Shown in pieces: positions 9,866 to 22,400 of a DNA stretch of 64,000 nt. A program made the position numbers and the translations under genes. This DNA comes from Spinellus fusiger. Lineage: Eukaryota; Mucoromycota; Mucoromycetes; Mucorales; Phycomycetaceae. The stretch is from assembly GCA_025094145.1 (NCBI GenBank), contig JALLLS010000086.1:62001-126000 (forward strand), in the 5' to 3' direction. The notes under the pieces are model-generated. The model saw only the letters and a list, made by a program, of their open reading frames with translations, did no database searches and was not told where the DNA came from. Within the stretch, counting starts at the first letter, position 1. Every line of letters starts with the position of its first letter.

Positions 9866-12729
9866 ATGTCTTTCAACACCATCAACTTCAAGAAGAATGA
9901 AATTCCCACCTGCCCTGTCTGTCAAAAGACATTAAAAACAAAAGGAATTTTGAAAGCACACATTGCCACACACAACATGTAAGGATAATCTTAAGTCTAA
10001 AAGTCATGTTGCTCATCTTCTACTATGAATAGCTCTATGGCTGAGTATTCTCAGTATTTATCATAAAAACAGAGGCATATAATAATAAGAGCCAAACTAA
10101 TTATGCTTTTTTGATATTGTCTACAGATCTATCTCTGCCATCACCACTGTCTTTTGCATAGAAGATGATAGTAATAATGAGCCAGGAATTGCTGTTGAAG
10201 ATGAGGATGTGCTCAAAGAGAAACCTGTTTAGGCTGCTGGAGAAGAAGATTTCAACAGCAACAACAACACTTTTGAGAATGTTGCCTCTGTGAATGGTGT
10301 GTTCCCATTCTCATCAAAGTTAGAGATGATCATGCATTGTTTCTTCACTGAGAATGAGGAATGCATCTTGAGAAGATTTGCAAGGGAGATTCTTACTCTG
10401 TTTAAGGATGTAAGAGAGGCTTGCCTTGCCAATCCTCAAGAGAAAATCTCTGCCTTAAACAGGGTTCTCACCTTCTTCTCAAGGTTGAGAAGCCATGTCC
10501 CCAAGTTGCAGTCATTGAGACCTGCAAGGGCTTGCCCCCCACCACCACTACCCACCAGTTCTCTATGAACAAACCTTCAGAGCACTTGAGGCTGCTTACT
10601 GCCAACCCCAAGAAAACAGCAATACTCTCTGCCCTGCCAGACAGAACTCCTGACCAACAAGTTTCTGTAACTCAGGGAGAGAAGTGGAGAACCCACCCTC
10701 TTTTCCAGCACCCTATGGTGACTGTTAAGATTGATGGCACTCCTGTGGATCTCTGGGTTGGAGATATTGTGCATGCTTCTCCTAGTAGAACAACAGCAAC
10801 AACAACAACATATAAGCTTGCCTCTTTCTTCACTTCATGTGATAGACTGATGGCTGATGCTTATGAAGAAGCAACTGGTTTTTCTCTTGGCAGCAGCATT
10901 GTCACTTTGGACATTGCTAGAGATGTTTGACTTCCCACCCACACCCACATCAACTCCACCACCTACCACCCTCTCAAGAAAGCTGCTGCTAGCCCCTATA
11001 GACAGTTCATGCCAGTCAAGATTGTGCCTCTGAACTTGTTCTCAGATGACACAAGTGGGGACACCCCCAAGAAGTGGAACAAGTTCAAGAGTTGGGTTCT
11101 GTCTCCTGCCACTATGACATTCAAGGAACAGAATAAGACAGAGAACATGTTCTTTGTTTGTACCAGTAACAAGTTGTTGGCAGTAGAGATGCTTCCTGAC
11201 ATTGTGAAAGACCTGAAGATGTTGGAGAGTGGAGTTGAGATGTTTGATGTTGAGTTTGGTGAGCCTGTTCTTGTTGTTGGTGTGGTGCACCTCATCATGG
11301 CAGACAACCCTATGCATGCAATTCTTGCATGCAGTCTTGGTGCAAGTGCAAACTTTCCATGCAGGAAGTGCTGCTGGAAGAAGGGAAGTGGAGTAGTGGA
11401 TGGTGCCCCTCCCAGAAAAAGAGAAGAGTTGGTGGAGATGTATCAACACTGCGCCAACAACCCCAACAATGCCAATTTGAGAAGTAACCCCAGCACTGGC
11501 TATAAGCTAACTGGTGGTGAAGCCCTTTTGTTCCTTGAGTTGTGGGATCCTTCCAAGGATTGCCTGGTGGAGATCTTGTACACTATTCTCCTTGGTGTTG
11601 CCAAGAATCTTATTATTGGCATGGTTTCATTTTTTACCAAACCAGAAATCTAGCACTTGGAAGAAAGCTTCCACAACTACAACAACAAATCTTTTGCAAG
11701 AAACCATTGCACTCCTTTTGCCTGTGTGGGTTGTATCTTGGAAGAGATCTTAAGATTATTGTCCAGTGCATGCCAACCATACTGAATCAACTGATTCAGA
11801 AAAACCTCATTGCCAATGACTCTTCCAAGGCAATTATTCATAACTGTTTTGTTAAGCTTGATTCTCTTGTGTCTCTCCTTTACATGCAAAGAATTAAAAC
11901 ATCTTTGCATGTTTATTTGGACAATGTGGATTCTGTTGTTGGAGAGTTGACCAGGGCAATTGCCATATATGATAAGTTGGCAGCACCCACCAAGTCTGCT
12001 AATAAACCAACAATTGGCAGCACTCTCAAACACCATCTTCTTAGTCATCTCTGTGAAGACATCACTTGCTTTGCTTCACCTGTCCACTATGAGACAGAGA
12101 GAGGTGAACAATTTAACAAGTTTATCTGTGAAAGAATAATCTTCACCAACAAATGCTTGCCCTCTCAAGATGTTACTGTTTCCTTTGGCAAAAAGTACAT
12201 GTTAGTACCCACCTTGGAAGATGTGTACTGGCATGTGTCTGGTCATGATAGTCTTTTTACTGCTGGGGCTGAGATCAAGGTCTTCCAAGAGATGCATCCC
12301 CTGATCATTTCCCACAAGCTTGCTGATAACAATAGCAGCTCAAAAAGCATTGTTGTTGGTCTGGCTGGTCTCTTTGGTCAAATCATTGCCACTGATAAGA
12401 AGAAGAATATGGTCACCATTCTTCCCTATAACTTCAAACTTGCCTTTGGTCAAAACTCATCTACCCACCCACAACCACAACATCTGGCTTTTGCCAAAGA
12501 AACCTACAGCCTTTCTTCTTTCTTTGCCTTGGGCCTAAAGGATAATATTGGAAACAATATTGTCTTTCCCCTGAACAACACTGTTGAGGTAAAATTTGAC
12601 AGTATAGTTGTTGTAGAGGCAGTTGACATTCAGTCAATGAATGAATGCACTGTTCTCAACACAAGTAAGTTTGGCTCTCTTTTTTGGACAGGTAGATTAA
12701 CAAGACTGAACAAAGATAATTTTTATTGA
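9866..12729 (+). pseudogene. Plavaka-like (CMC/KDZ-related) DNA transposase, decayed
   Basis: A short first exon (9866-9978) encodes a C2H2 finger, CPVCQKTL...HIATH, as at the N-terminus of Plavaka proteins. A GT-AG intron follows (9979-10126). The body then reads in pieces. One has a WVGDIVHASPS segment and one the diagnostic DNPMHAILACSLGA followed by a CRKC cluster (about 11300-11370). A later piece reads HHLLSHLCEDITCF then HYETERGEQFNKF (about 12030-12125), typical of KDZ/Plavaka C-termini. In-frame stops lie at 10230, 10928 and 11651, and frames change near 10540-10570 and 11650-11760. The last frame enters the right arm. No active enzyme can be made from this copy. Confidence 0.8.
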
Positions 12730-13855
12730 GTAAAGAAAGGTTCACTATTTATACTTTTGGTGGGTGCTTATCCTTCAGTGGCTTCTACCTTATGGTAGGA
12801 TAATCTATTCTACCTTATGGTAGTTATGATAGTCAACCTTATGGCTGCTTCACAATTACAACTAAATGGTTGGCAGGGACATTCTACCTTATGGTAGAAT
12901 TCACTCTCTTTGACCTTATGGTTGGTGTCTATATTACTACCTTATGGTAGTATTAATAACTGTCACCTTATGGTTGGCTCATATGTTTTACTTAGTTGTA
13001 GTATTATTAGATTCAACCCTATGGTTGGTTCCTGGGATAAGCACTCCATTATTGAAACCATTAATTATTATGAGTCTTTACTCAATTGACTCTGATAGGT
13101 CAATATTGTTCTGTTAGGATTATTAATGAAGATGGCTCTTGTTAAGTGTCCAATAGTACACTGAGCTTTAGAAGGTGATTTGTAGTTATGACCAATCAGT
13201 GAGATGATACAGAGATGTACTATGTTACTTGTGTGCACTCAAGCTTTCATAGAGTATTCTGAATGTCACAGCACACTACTTGTGTTGACTTATTCATAGA
13301 GAATTGTTGGATTGAAGTTGGAACACAACAACATCCCCCCAATTCCCTCTTTTGTGTGTGGTCTTTGTGTTGGTAGCCCATCTCCCTCAAGACCTACTTA
13401 CCTCTTAGATCTTTCACTGCCTATAATTACATTGTCTTTACAGCCAATTCTATACTTTATAATTACAAAGTCAGTAGTGTAAGGATCAGGGTTGGACAGG
13501 AGAAAGAAGCAGAGGTACTAGGTGTTGTGCATCAGGAAAAGGTAGGAGAACAAAGGTAAGAGGCAAGAGAAGACAAGGACAGATTACAGGTAGGAAACAG
13601 ATATCAGGATATTGTTTTTATTTTAACAATGAGTCAAGTATTTATACTAGAGTGTTCTATACTGTGATCTAATTCTATATTATTTAATAAAACAATCTAA
13701 TGATTATAACAAAAGCCAAGACAAAGATAAGAGTGGGAGGAGAGAGACTTATAATAGTTGAGACAAATGGCAGACTAATGAGTTTGTCTGGGACAAGACC
13801 ATTGGTGATGCCCAAATTACTTTCATAATTTGCCAAGAACAAACTAGTCATTACA
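12683..13855 (-). repeat. Right arm of the 1173-bp inverted repeat
   Basis: This is the reverse complement of 8034-9206. It contains repeat X, the remnant segment and the LTR (13478-13855). The LTR's inner flank shows AGTAG (the duplicated target), but its outer flank is CATCT, so only the left copy has an intact target duplication. This arm was therefore probably copied or recombined at the LTR end. Confidence 0.85.
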
Positions 13856-14014
13856 CATCTATCAATAAGCTATGCCATGGACTAATCATTAACTACCAAA
13901 AGGTAGAATGCCACTGAAGGATAAGCACCCACAAAAAGTATAAATAGTGAACCTTTCTTTACTCAATAAAAATTATCTTTGTTCAGTCTTGTTAATCTAC
14001 CTGTCCAAACAATC
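13856..14014 (+). repeat. Fragment of repeat X
   Basis: It matches the reverse complement of about 5930-6083, ending in the common TCTACCTGTCCAAACAATCTCA tail. It directly abuts the LTR end at 13855. Confidence 0.55.
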
Positions 14015-14609
14015 TCAATTACTTAGCTTTAGAGTCTATATTACTCAATTATCAGCCTCAGAGAATCACTCAGATCAAGAATGCTTTTATTAATTGTGAA
14101 AAAGGGAGGGTTTTTATAGTTGTTTGAAAGGCTATGTCTTTATGCACACACTTTTCTATTGGCCTCCCTTATACCTCTTAGTCTTCTACTGTTATCTATG
14201 CAAGTAAACAGCCACACTTTCCTATTCTAAAACATCTTTTGGATAGTGAATATATTGTCTATCACAAGAATGCCAAGAGTATAGAAGACCAAGTATATTA
14301 GATGGCTAATATTAACTGTGAAAAAGATATAAAAGACTCTTATTTCTGAAGGAATAATAAAGAAGTTGTTTTTTGCTTGTTGTTAAGTATTGTTGAACTG
14401 TCTGAGAAGCAACTGTTTTCTTAAAGAAGTTAATAGATAAAGAACAAGTGCCTAAAGCATCTAAGTCTGTCATTGTGTCCCGTTCCTCCTGTCCTACCAC
14501 ATTTGTGCATTGCCATTACTCTCAAGACCTGCTACCCTACTAGTGACCAATTGTCTGCACTTTTATCTTACTAGTAGCTCCTTCTATTATCACAGTGCCA
14601 ATTATTACA
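14015..14609. other. AT-rich spacer, no supported gene
   Basis: I see no coding similarity. Around 14080-14120 the pattern of a polyA-like ATGCTTTTATTAATTG followed by TTTTTATAG recalls an LTR promoter, without definable ends. Confidence 0.3.
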
Positions 14610-16150
14610 GTGTGTATGCTAGTAGTCCTTCCTGAGTTTTTGGAAGAGATTGCTTTTGTAATTTTATATAGACTAATGTATCAGATTGTTGTAAATCTGA
14701 AGACTTTTCCCCCTTGAAACACATATAGGACAAGGGAAGGAAAATCATCCTTGAATTTACTGAGAAGCTATTACTGTATAACTTGGATCTTTGTAGCATA
14801 GAAAAAATATGTATATTAGTAGACCCAAATTCATACAATGAATCTTTGAGAAATATATCCTTTAATTCAAACAAACACACCTCTTGTTTTTTGGGTTTTC
14901 CAACAAGATAAAAAAAGTATATAAGCTATCTATCTATTAGATAGAAGAAAGCTTTGCGAAATATATTTTTTATATTACAAACACACCTTTTGTTTCTGAT
15001 CTTTTGAACACTATAAAAACAAAGACATAACTCGACCCAAAATGTGTACAGGAAGACCTGAAAAGGTTTCATCTACTTCAAAACTGGCTATCGTTCTGTC
15101 TATTTGCAGAAACCCTATGAAAACAATTGCATATGATTTGAAAAATACGAATGATGCAGGTGTGGATATTTGCCGTAGTACATTTCTAAAATACATGAAT
15201 GAACTCAGGGTTTTTTCATGCTCACTATTGTTCAAAATATAGAAACAAAAGGTGTGTTTGATAATTTAAGAAGTATATTTCGCAAAGCTTTGATGTCTAA
15301 TGAATCGCTAGCTTATATACCTTTTCTACTTATCATAACAGTCTATCTAAAAAATACTAGAGCAATTTCTTCTGAAACATTTGCTAAGTCTTTCCATCAC
15401 CTCAGCATATTGAGTGTATGAGACTTCCTAATTTTCAATACTATCAATACTACCTAGTATGACACTTACTCAAAAGCAAAGACAATTGAAATGATGTAAA
15501 AGCAAGGCTGATTTGGCCAGTGGAGAGGTAGAGTAACATTGTTTGGTCTGATGAATCCCGTTTTACAGTTGTAGGCAATAATAAAGGAACTAGAGTGATC
15601 AGAAAGAAAGGTGAAAGGTATGAGGAGCGTCATACAAAATAAACATACAAGTATGGTAAAGACTAAGTTATGGCTTGGGGTTCGTTTTTGTGTGGAGGTG
15701 TAGGACCTCTTGTACTCTTGGAGGGATCAGTTAATCAAGACAAGTATGTTAATGTACTTGATAAATACCTTCTTCCCTGGTTCCTTCAATTGTAAGAGAA
15801 CCTCAATGAGACTATACTCTTCCAGGTAGACGGTGCTCTTTTCTATACAGGAGCCTATAGTAGATGGCACAAACAAAAGAGATGCATGATCATAGGTTTT
15901 TGATTTTTGGCTTGCACAAAGTCCAGATCTTAACCCAAGTGGGCATGTCTGGACTTATCTTGAAAAGAAGATCCCAAATGAGTTTCTGGAAAACTTATTG
16001 GATAGTATGCCAAGGAGGTGCTTCGCTGTAATGAAGAATAAAGGCTGCTACAAAGTACTAAACAATATTCTTATAATAAAAATATAGACGATCATCTAAA
16101 GAACAACTGTTCCAAATATTGTATTATTCCATAAATATTTTATTATGAAC
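14610..16150 (+). mobile_element. Decayed Tc1/mariner-type transposon
   Basis: The N-terminal helix-turn-helix region is visible at 15042-15205 (AIVLSICRNPMKTIAYDL). The catalytic part follows after many stops: WSDESRFTVVGN (about 15547), MAWGSFLCGG, LPWFLQ, FQVDGALFYTGAY (about 15815) and a block around DLNPSGHVW. An inverted pair of subterminal segments flanks the N-terminal piece (14625-15010 and 15225-15420, sharing AACAAAAGGTGTGTTTG and AAGCTTTGCGAAATATA). A third copy of that segment is at 52965-53125. It is non-functional. Confidence 0.7.
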
Positions 16151-16774
16151 ATCTTAGACTGATAGGTATGCCTTTACTTTTCAAAATAAAATAAAATAGA
16201 TTTTTTGTTTAGTCACTTATTACATAGGACTGTATGTAGTATCATTTATATCATCAAAGGCTCTTATAGGATGACCCTACATCTCAATATACAAATAAAT
16301 AAATACGTATCATAGTCTTGTTTATTTCATTTTTCATGTATGAAGAAGTGTTTTTTTTAGTGCACAATGTATTGACAGGCTCCGGAAAGTTTAAGGATCA
16401 TCAACAGGACAATTGTCTCTACAAAATAAGGAGAAAAAAAAAGAAACATGAAAGACATTAGAAAGAACGTCATTATTGACATATGTATACATATGAGAAA
16501 ACAAAGAAGGATAAGATGGTAATGATTTTCACGAAAAAAAAGCTCAACTTTCTCCTCTTGGCACACTAAGACTATTATCTAAGTGTGAGTTCAAGTCACA
16601 GCTCCAATCAGATCCATAGACACACCAAGAGAAAGAAAGAAGGAAAGAAAGAAAGAGTAGGGAGAGTAGATGAAATATAACAGATAGAAGAGAAAGTAGT
16701 TTAGTGGTTGTTGGGAACACTAACAATATAGTACGGAAGAGCAGGCTACAGAATAGTTAGTTATATGCCTTTCT
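16151..16774. other. Spacer downstream of the Chs5-like gene
   Basis: AT-rich with a GAAAG-rich tract at 16628-16655. No coding unit is supported. A short further Chs5 exon could hide here but was not found. Confidence 0.35.
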
Positions 16775-17652
16775 TTATGCACAGCCTAGAATCCACTGAC
16801 TCACCTGTATCTTCTTGTTCTTATCACACTGCACAAGCCAGTCAGGCTTAACAATGGGTATTGAGAAGTGTACAGCATTATCATATCCAGGACCCCCTGG
16901 CAATTGGGCAAGCAAATGTGTAGTTTCGCTATTCACACTGTCTGTCCAAGTAGCTCCCACCTTTTCCACCAATGCTTTGAGTTCTGTAATGGCAGGCTCA
17001 GACTCTTCAAATGTACCAAAGGCCACGCGTATGCCTGTCAAATTCTCCATTTTATGGGTACGAGCAGTAACAATGTTCGATTTATAGCTGCCAGCAGTTG
17101 TTTTAATAACAATGTAAAACTCAAATTCATGATCAACTTCCAATCCTGATAGTTTGGCAAGATTGGATTCACTAGGAACATGCTATACGATGGATATAAA
17201 AAGACTATAGCGTTCTGCCATGACTTACCTGAGTGACTTTGGTATTGTTCTTGTAGATACTAAGGGATCTTAATGCTGCTGTGTGAAGTACCAGAGGATC
17301 CCACTCCAGTACCAGAGACGTCTGAGTGATGTTTTTGACTCGTAGTAAGGGGTGTTCTGGTTCTGCATTGCCAAACTGAGTGAGGATATTCTTTTGTAGG
17401 TCCCAGAATTCACACATCTTTTTCTCTTCTTTGGCTACGTTGCGAGTGACAGCAATGTTGACAATACTACCGGAAGTGACGCCATTAGGAAGAAGAAGAG
17501 AAGGGAACTCAATCAGATGATGGTCTTCTGTGAGGAGAATGGCCTAGCACGGGTAATACTGTGAGCTTCTTAATATGACTTCACAATTCAGGTGTCTATT
17601 TATTTACCATGCCAGCATCGAGTTTACCCACTGTGAATTGCACGGAAGTCAT
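16775..17652 (-). CDS. CHS5: Chs5-like exomer scaffold (FN3 and BRCT domains)
   Basis: Model: exons 17652-17608, 17543-17229 and 17182-16775, 255 residues, all junctions GT-AG and in phase. The start MTSVQFTVGKLDAG matches the Chs5 dimerisation region. It is followed by a fibronectin type III domain (TSLVLEWDPL, then ITVIKTTAGSY-like strands) and a BRCT domain (LTGIRVAFGTF to IVKPDWLVQCD). In yeast, Chs5 scaffolds exomer, the Golgi-to-plasma-membrane cargo adaptor needed for chitin synthase export, and binds Arf1. The protein stops just after the BRCT domain, without the long lysine-rich tail of yeast Chs5. The final residues after position 16805 may be intron read-through, since a good GTGAGT donor lies there. 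Confidence 0.85.
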
Positions 17653-18009
17653 GGTGGTAGTGCTTTATAAAGTCAATGAGCGCGTAGAAGAAGGGAGTTT
17701 AGCAAATCAAGCGGGCTCCCTCAGAGGCACTACGGTGGGTCAATTCTTATCATTTGAACTGCCGCGCCTTGGCCTGTGTCTTTTGTCTCTGCTTGTCTAC
17801 TTGTCTACTTCTGTTACTTATGGTTTCTTAGGAGCCAATAGCAACACCCCCTTTATAGTCCATGTCTTCTTTGCAGTGCATTCTTCTTCCAGTAGATGGT
17901 GTATAGAGATGCAGCTATAGATTGCATTTTCTTTTATTACAATAATCACTTATTCGCTCTTCTCCATTTCAACCTATCAGCCTCCTCCATCTCTCCAGTA
18001 CGTATTGCC

Positions 18010-18812
18010 TTAGAAACGATCCCCTCGTCTAGAAGCACCCACAGGTGGCCGACCTTCTCTTCCAAATCTAGGCTCTCTTGCCTCACGATCCCTTGCACCA
18101 CCAAAGCGAGGATTTCTGTTAAATCTTCCTTCTCTTCCTTGACGATTATCTTGTCTTGCACCAGGAGGGCCAATAAATATAGCCACATCAAGATAATCAC
18201 CAATAAAAAAGTTGCATTCCTCTAGTGTCTTTGATTGATCAGGTGATGTCTTGCCAGCCATAACACGGCCAAGGTCGCGGTAAAGGAATGTAGCGCGTGA
18301 GCTGTCGAGGTAAACAAGACGAAATGAAATACGCGCATCATGGTGTTGTGCTTCGGGAATGACTTGTTGAATCAACTGAGCAAGTTCATCAAGAGTGGCA
18401 TTTCTCCTGTTTTTCATTGGCAGTTGAGATATCTATATCTATCTATATCTATACACACTGACACTCTCTATTTTCCCTCTTGCATGACTTACCAGGTGTA
18501 GAGTTGTAGTTCATCAGTTGAAGGTGTAGAGTGAAGAGTAAAGTCATTAACTCTGTAGGTAGTAGAAAACAGCACAAACAGGTGAACAAGTCAGTACAAA
18601 CAGGTGAACAAGACAGAATAGACAGCAGAGAGTAGTCCATGTATGAGTCCTAGAACTGGTCTTCTGTCTTGTTCACTGTAAACAAGAGTACCTACCTATG
18701 ATGTGACCCTTTCTTGGTAAACACTCTCAATAAAAAAGGACATTCCTTGCCAGATGAGCTATTGATCTACCATGCACTGAAATACCTTTTCACGATCAAT
18801 AGGAGTCGACAT
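18010..18812 (-). CDS. sap18: Sap18-like histone deacetylase/splicing complex subunit
   Basis: Four exons: 18812-18786, 18745-18696, 18552-18493 and 18406-18010, giving 177 residues. The N-terminus MSTPIDREKECPFLLRVF and the core with STDELQLYTW and ATLDELAQLI are the ubiquitin-like Sap18 fold. SKTLEECNFFIGDYLDVAI closes it. Sap18 links Sin3-HDAC repression and the ASAP/PSAP exon-junction complexes in the nucleus. The C-terminus adds an RG-rich tail (about 45 residues after IGPPGARQD), which suggests RNA binding. The first intron is only 40 nt. Confidence 0.92.
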
Positions 18813-19573
18813 GATGAAGTGCCAACGCGTGTATAAAAAAGAGAGTCACTCTTCTCGTTGTCCTTTTTTATTTTTCCCTTATTGATTTCACTGTACGCTT
18901 ATTTTGTAGTCACTGAGTTTGCGACGGTGGAGACAGTCCCAAGACACACCAGTGAAAAGAGTGATTCAAACTCAGGTTTTGCAAAATGATGAGATGAGTA
19001 ATGCTGAATGAAGTTGATATGTCATGGAAGAATAAATAAGTAATAATTGTCACTATTATTATCATACATAAAGATAGATGTACTATTTAATATACCATTC
19101 TTAGAGAAGAAGACGACTCGTATGGTCCACTAGAGTAGGTCCTCATTGTAATCGAGACTGTCACCATCTCTATTTCCCAACAACAACAACAATAATAATA
19201 ATAAGATAAAATCAAGTTTAATACACTGTAAGAATAAATTTATGCTTATACAATCACGTACAATTGAATTTAATACTTGCCTGAATTTTAATAAAAATAA
19301 ATATGTTCTTTTTTTTTTGCATAAAACTTTTATTCTTTCTAAATAGTGTTAAGCCAACACAACATATCAGATACATTTTCAGAGACTCACACTTGTGGAG
19401 AATAGGATAAAGCAGAAGATGGAAGACCATTGGGCATTTATTACCTGTTGAAGGCTAGATTAAAATTGAATGTGATTGCAAATGTAATTGAGATGAAAAA
19501 ACCTATACTTTAGAATAGTATCAAAAATATCAAAGAATAAATATTACTACTACATCCGGAGAGTTATAGAAAA

Positions 19574-19614
<41 letters not shown>

Positions 19615-19619
19615 ACAGT
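18813..19619. other. Spacer with a CA/TA microsatellite
   Basis: No gene is seen. A (CA)n(TA)n microsatellite occupies about 19573-19613, directly before a transposase fragment. An AAT repeat lies at 19185-19203. Confidence 0.4.
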
Positions 19620-20135
19620 GAGAGGGACCTTAGACGCTTGGAAAAAGTTATTAGAAGGGGTCTATTTGCTTCATACAATCAACTGAGATTGGGAATATTG
19701 AAGTTTGAAGTTGATGTATGTAGAAATACACTTATCAGCTACTGCAATCAGTTAGAGTCTGTATCTTTTTCTCCATCTCACAAGCCAGCCTTAATGAAAA
19801 ACACAAAGAGAATCAGCTTTGTTGGGTAAGTGTGATAGCTGTCATACTGGGGTCTATGCCAGATAATGGAAAGAGACACATCAAATTAGGGTACTTTGAG
19901 TACTGGCTTGTACAAATCCTTGAATTAAACTCAATTGAACACGTCTGATATGCATTGGAAAGATTAATTCAAAAAAGAAGGGTATCTATTACCAATGTTG
20001 AATGTTTGGTCGGCTCCACTTGCAGAGGAGTGGGAGAGAGGGTTGGTATTGAACCTGCACAACAATAATTTCAAAGTATGACAGATAGATGTCAGGCAGC
20101 CATTGATGCCAAAGGAGGCCATACGAAATACTAAC
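19620..20135 (+). pseudogene. Tc1/mariner transposase remnant
   Basis: The start reads RDLRRLEKVIRRG, matching the RDLRRLEAILKGN of the better copy at 59803-61145. After missing parts it resumes with LNSIEHV-type sequence (about 19925) and ends CQAAIDAKGGHTKY (about 20090-20132), the usual C-terminus of this family. Internal deletions and stops make it inactive. Confidence 0.7.
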
Positions 20136-22117
20136 TATATTATTATTATTTCATTTTATATAATTAAAGATATTGAACTTTGGTATGCTTAAGTTTTGAG
20201 ATTCTATATCAAATGTAAAGTGTTCTATTTAACGTTGAATATGTCCTATCTATTCTGTCCTAATATTCATATTCAAAAGTATTCAATTCAGTTGACTGTG
20301 ACTGTAGTAGTTATTCTTATGCTTTAGTGTGATGTCTGCAAGAAGTGTTATTTTTTTTCTTATTCTATCAAGTATATTTCTTTTTGTCTTGGCTGTCATT
20401 TCTATTTCTACCACATCTATTCCTGCACTGCATTCATAAACTCTTTTCTCCTTCTTAAATACAGGCCTTTCACCTAGAATTAGACAGTTCAAAAGATCAA
20501 ATTAGACTATTTGAAATTACAATATTCAATTCTACTGTAGATACAACTCCAAATGAGGTGTAGATGAAATCAGCCTAAAAGGTCAACACTTTATTCTTAT
20601 GATAGATATACTTGTCCATTCTATAATCATTCTGATAATAAAAACGCTCAATTAAATAGAATGCATTGATAGGCTTCCTTTATGCAAGGACATACATCCA
20701 AGGCTATCTTTCATAAAACCTGTTTTTTTTTCTTTTTCAATGGCATATTAACGTACAGCTTTATTCTATTAGCATATTTACTGATAATAATATATCCAAT
20801 GTGTCCTCCTTTTTCTTTGTTTTTGTACTTTATTTTACCTAATAATTTATATTGCCATGTCAGATGAAGAGGAGGTATTAGAGGCAATTCAATAGAATAT
20901 ATCAATGTTTACATACTTTATTGTTCTTGATTATCTTTTATATAAGATGAAAAAAAAGTTCTTCTTTGTCAAGTGTCAAGGGAATAATGACTGTCAAAGT
21001 ATTGGTGTCTACCCTCGGATGGAAGGAACACTAAGAGGTCCTTACTAAAAGAACTTGTTCATAATGGAAATAACTTTGTCACTTATACATTTGCCTTTTC
21101 AGAACTCTTTTATATAGAAGTTTTATATATATATAGCAAGTTCATGCATTCGGCCAAGGTGCGTTAGACACTAGAGAGAGTAGATGCTTATAATGAGGAG
21201 TACTGTTTACTAGATATTTTAATATCTTTTTGCATGACAAGATCGAATAAGATACACTTCATTATTACTTTTTAGATAGTTTACTTGTATCATGGGTTTT
21301 CGTCAGTTAGTTAACCGAGGCTCCAGCGATCACTGGGGAGGAGTAGAATGGAGATGAACCAGAAGGCTTGGACCTTTTATTAGTTCATAGAAATAGATAG
21401 AAATATAATAATAATAAAGAAATAGATAGCCTTTAATAATAACATTGAATAGTATCAGTTACTATTTGTCATACGTTAACATGGTTATGCTATATAAACT
21501 CCAAGTGACCTGGCTCAATGTTAGCCTATACTCTGTACTGATAAAAGAGCTTTCCAAATAAATGTAAGTGAATGGAATCATTTCTGTACATTAGTCTGAA
21601 GCAGTAGTGTTTTAGTGTGCTTCTCTTAACATTTTGGCCATTGACTAAGCATGTATTTATATTCCAAACTAACTGTCCTGTATATATATATATATATAAG
21701 AAGTATATAGCTCATAGGATTATATGACTGATTCATCTCCCTCATTCTTTACAGTAAGCTATCATTTATTCGTCATATCACAATGTCACTACCTTCTGTC
21801 TTGTATCCATCATTCTTTAGATAGTTAAGATGAATTTTGTGCAAATGACCCTACTTAGAACAGCTTGTATATCTATTTTGAAGATGGTTCACTCAAATAA
21901 TGCTATTGGGTCTATAATTAGGATGAACCTACTTGTTCAAGAAAGTGTTAATACAGCCACACTCAATTGAGTTGAATACTTGTGAAAATAAATATCAGGA
22001 CAAAATAGATAGGCCATGTTCAACATTAAATAAAACACTACATTTGATTTAGAAGCTTCATACTTAAGCTCAACAAAGCTTAATATCTTTAATTATAGAA
22101 AATAGAATAATAATACA
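20136..22117. other. Long AT-rich spacer, no supported gene
   Basis: About 2 kb without a convincing coding region on either strand. It contains short TA runs (21123-21134, 21680-21697) and ATA repeats. Open frames here are short and compositionally random. Confidence 0.4.
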
Positions 22118-22400
22118 GTTAATATTCTGTATGGCCTCCTTTAGCATCAATGACAGCCTGGCATATGTCTGTCATACTCTGAACTCATCGTTGTGCAAGT
22201 TCAACACTAACTTTCTACATTGATAATAGATACCCTTCTTTCTTCAATTCATATTTCCAAGGCGTATCAGACATGTTCAATTGAGTTCAAGTCAGGGATT
22301 TGTGCAGGCTAGTCATCAAAGAACCCTAATTTGATGTGTCTCTTTTCACCATCTAGCATAGGCCCCAGTAGGACAGCTAGCACTGTTTTATTGTAACAGA
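22118..22400 (-). pseudogene. Tc1/mariner transposase C-terminal remnant
   Basis: Reading the minus strand gives the conserved tail QAVIDAKGGHT (about 22180-22125) preceded by a PDLNSIEHV block near 22290. It is the same family as 19620-20135, in the opposite orientation, with several stops. Confidence 0.65.

Noticed and set aside
8559..13325. Reading the two X copies as the LTR pair of one retrotransposon
   Set aside because: The copies are inverted, not direct, and the gene between them is a Plavaka-like DNA transposase with no reverse transcriptase or integrase.
21280..21345. Possible tRNA-like sequence (AGTTAGTTAACCGAGGCTCC)
   Set aside because: No paired acceptor stem or T-arm could be drawn.
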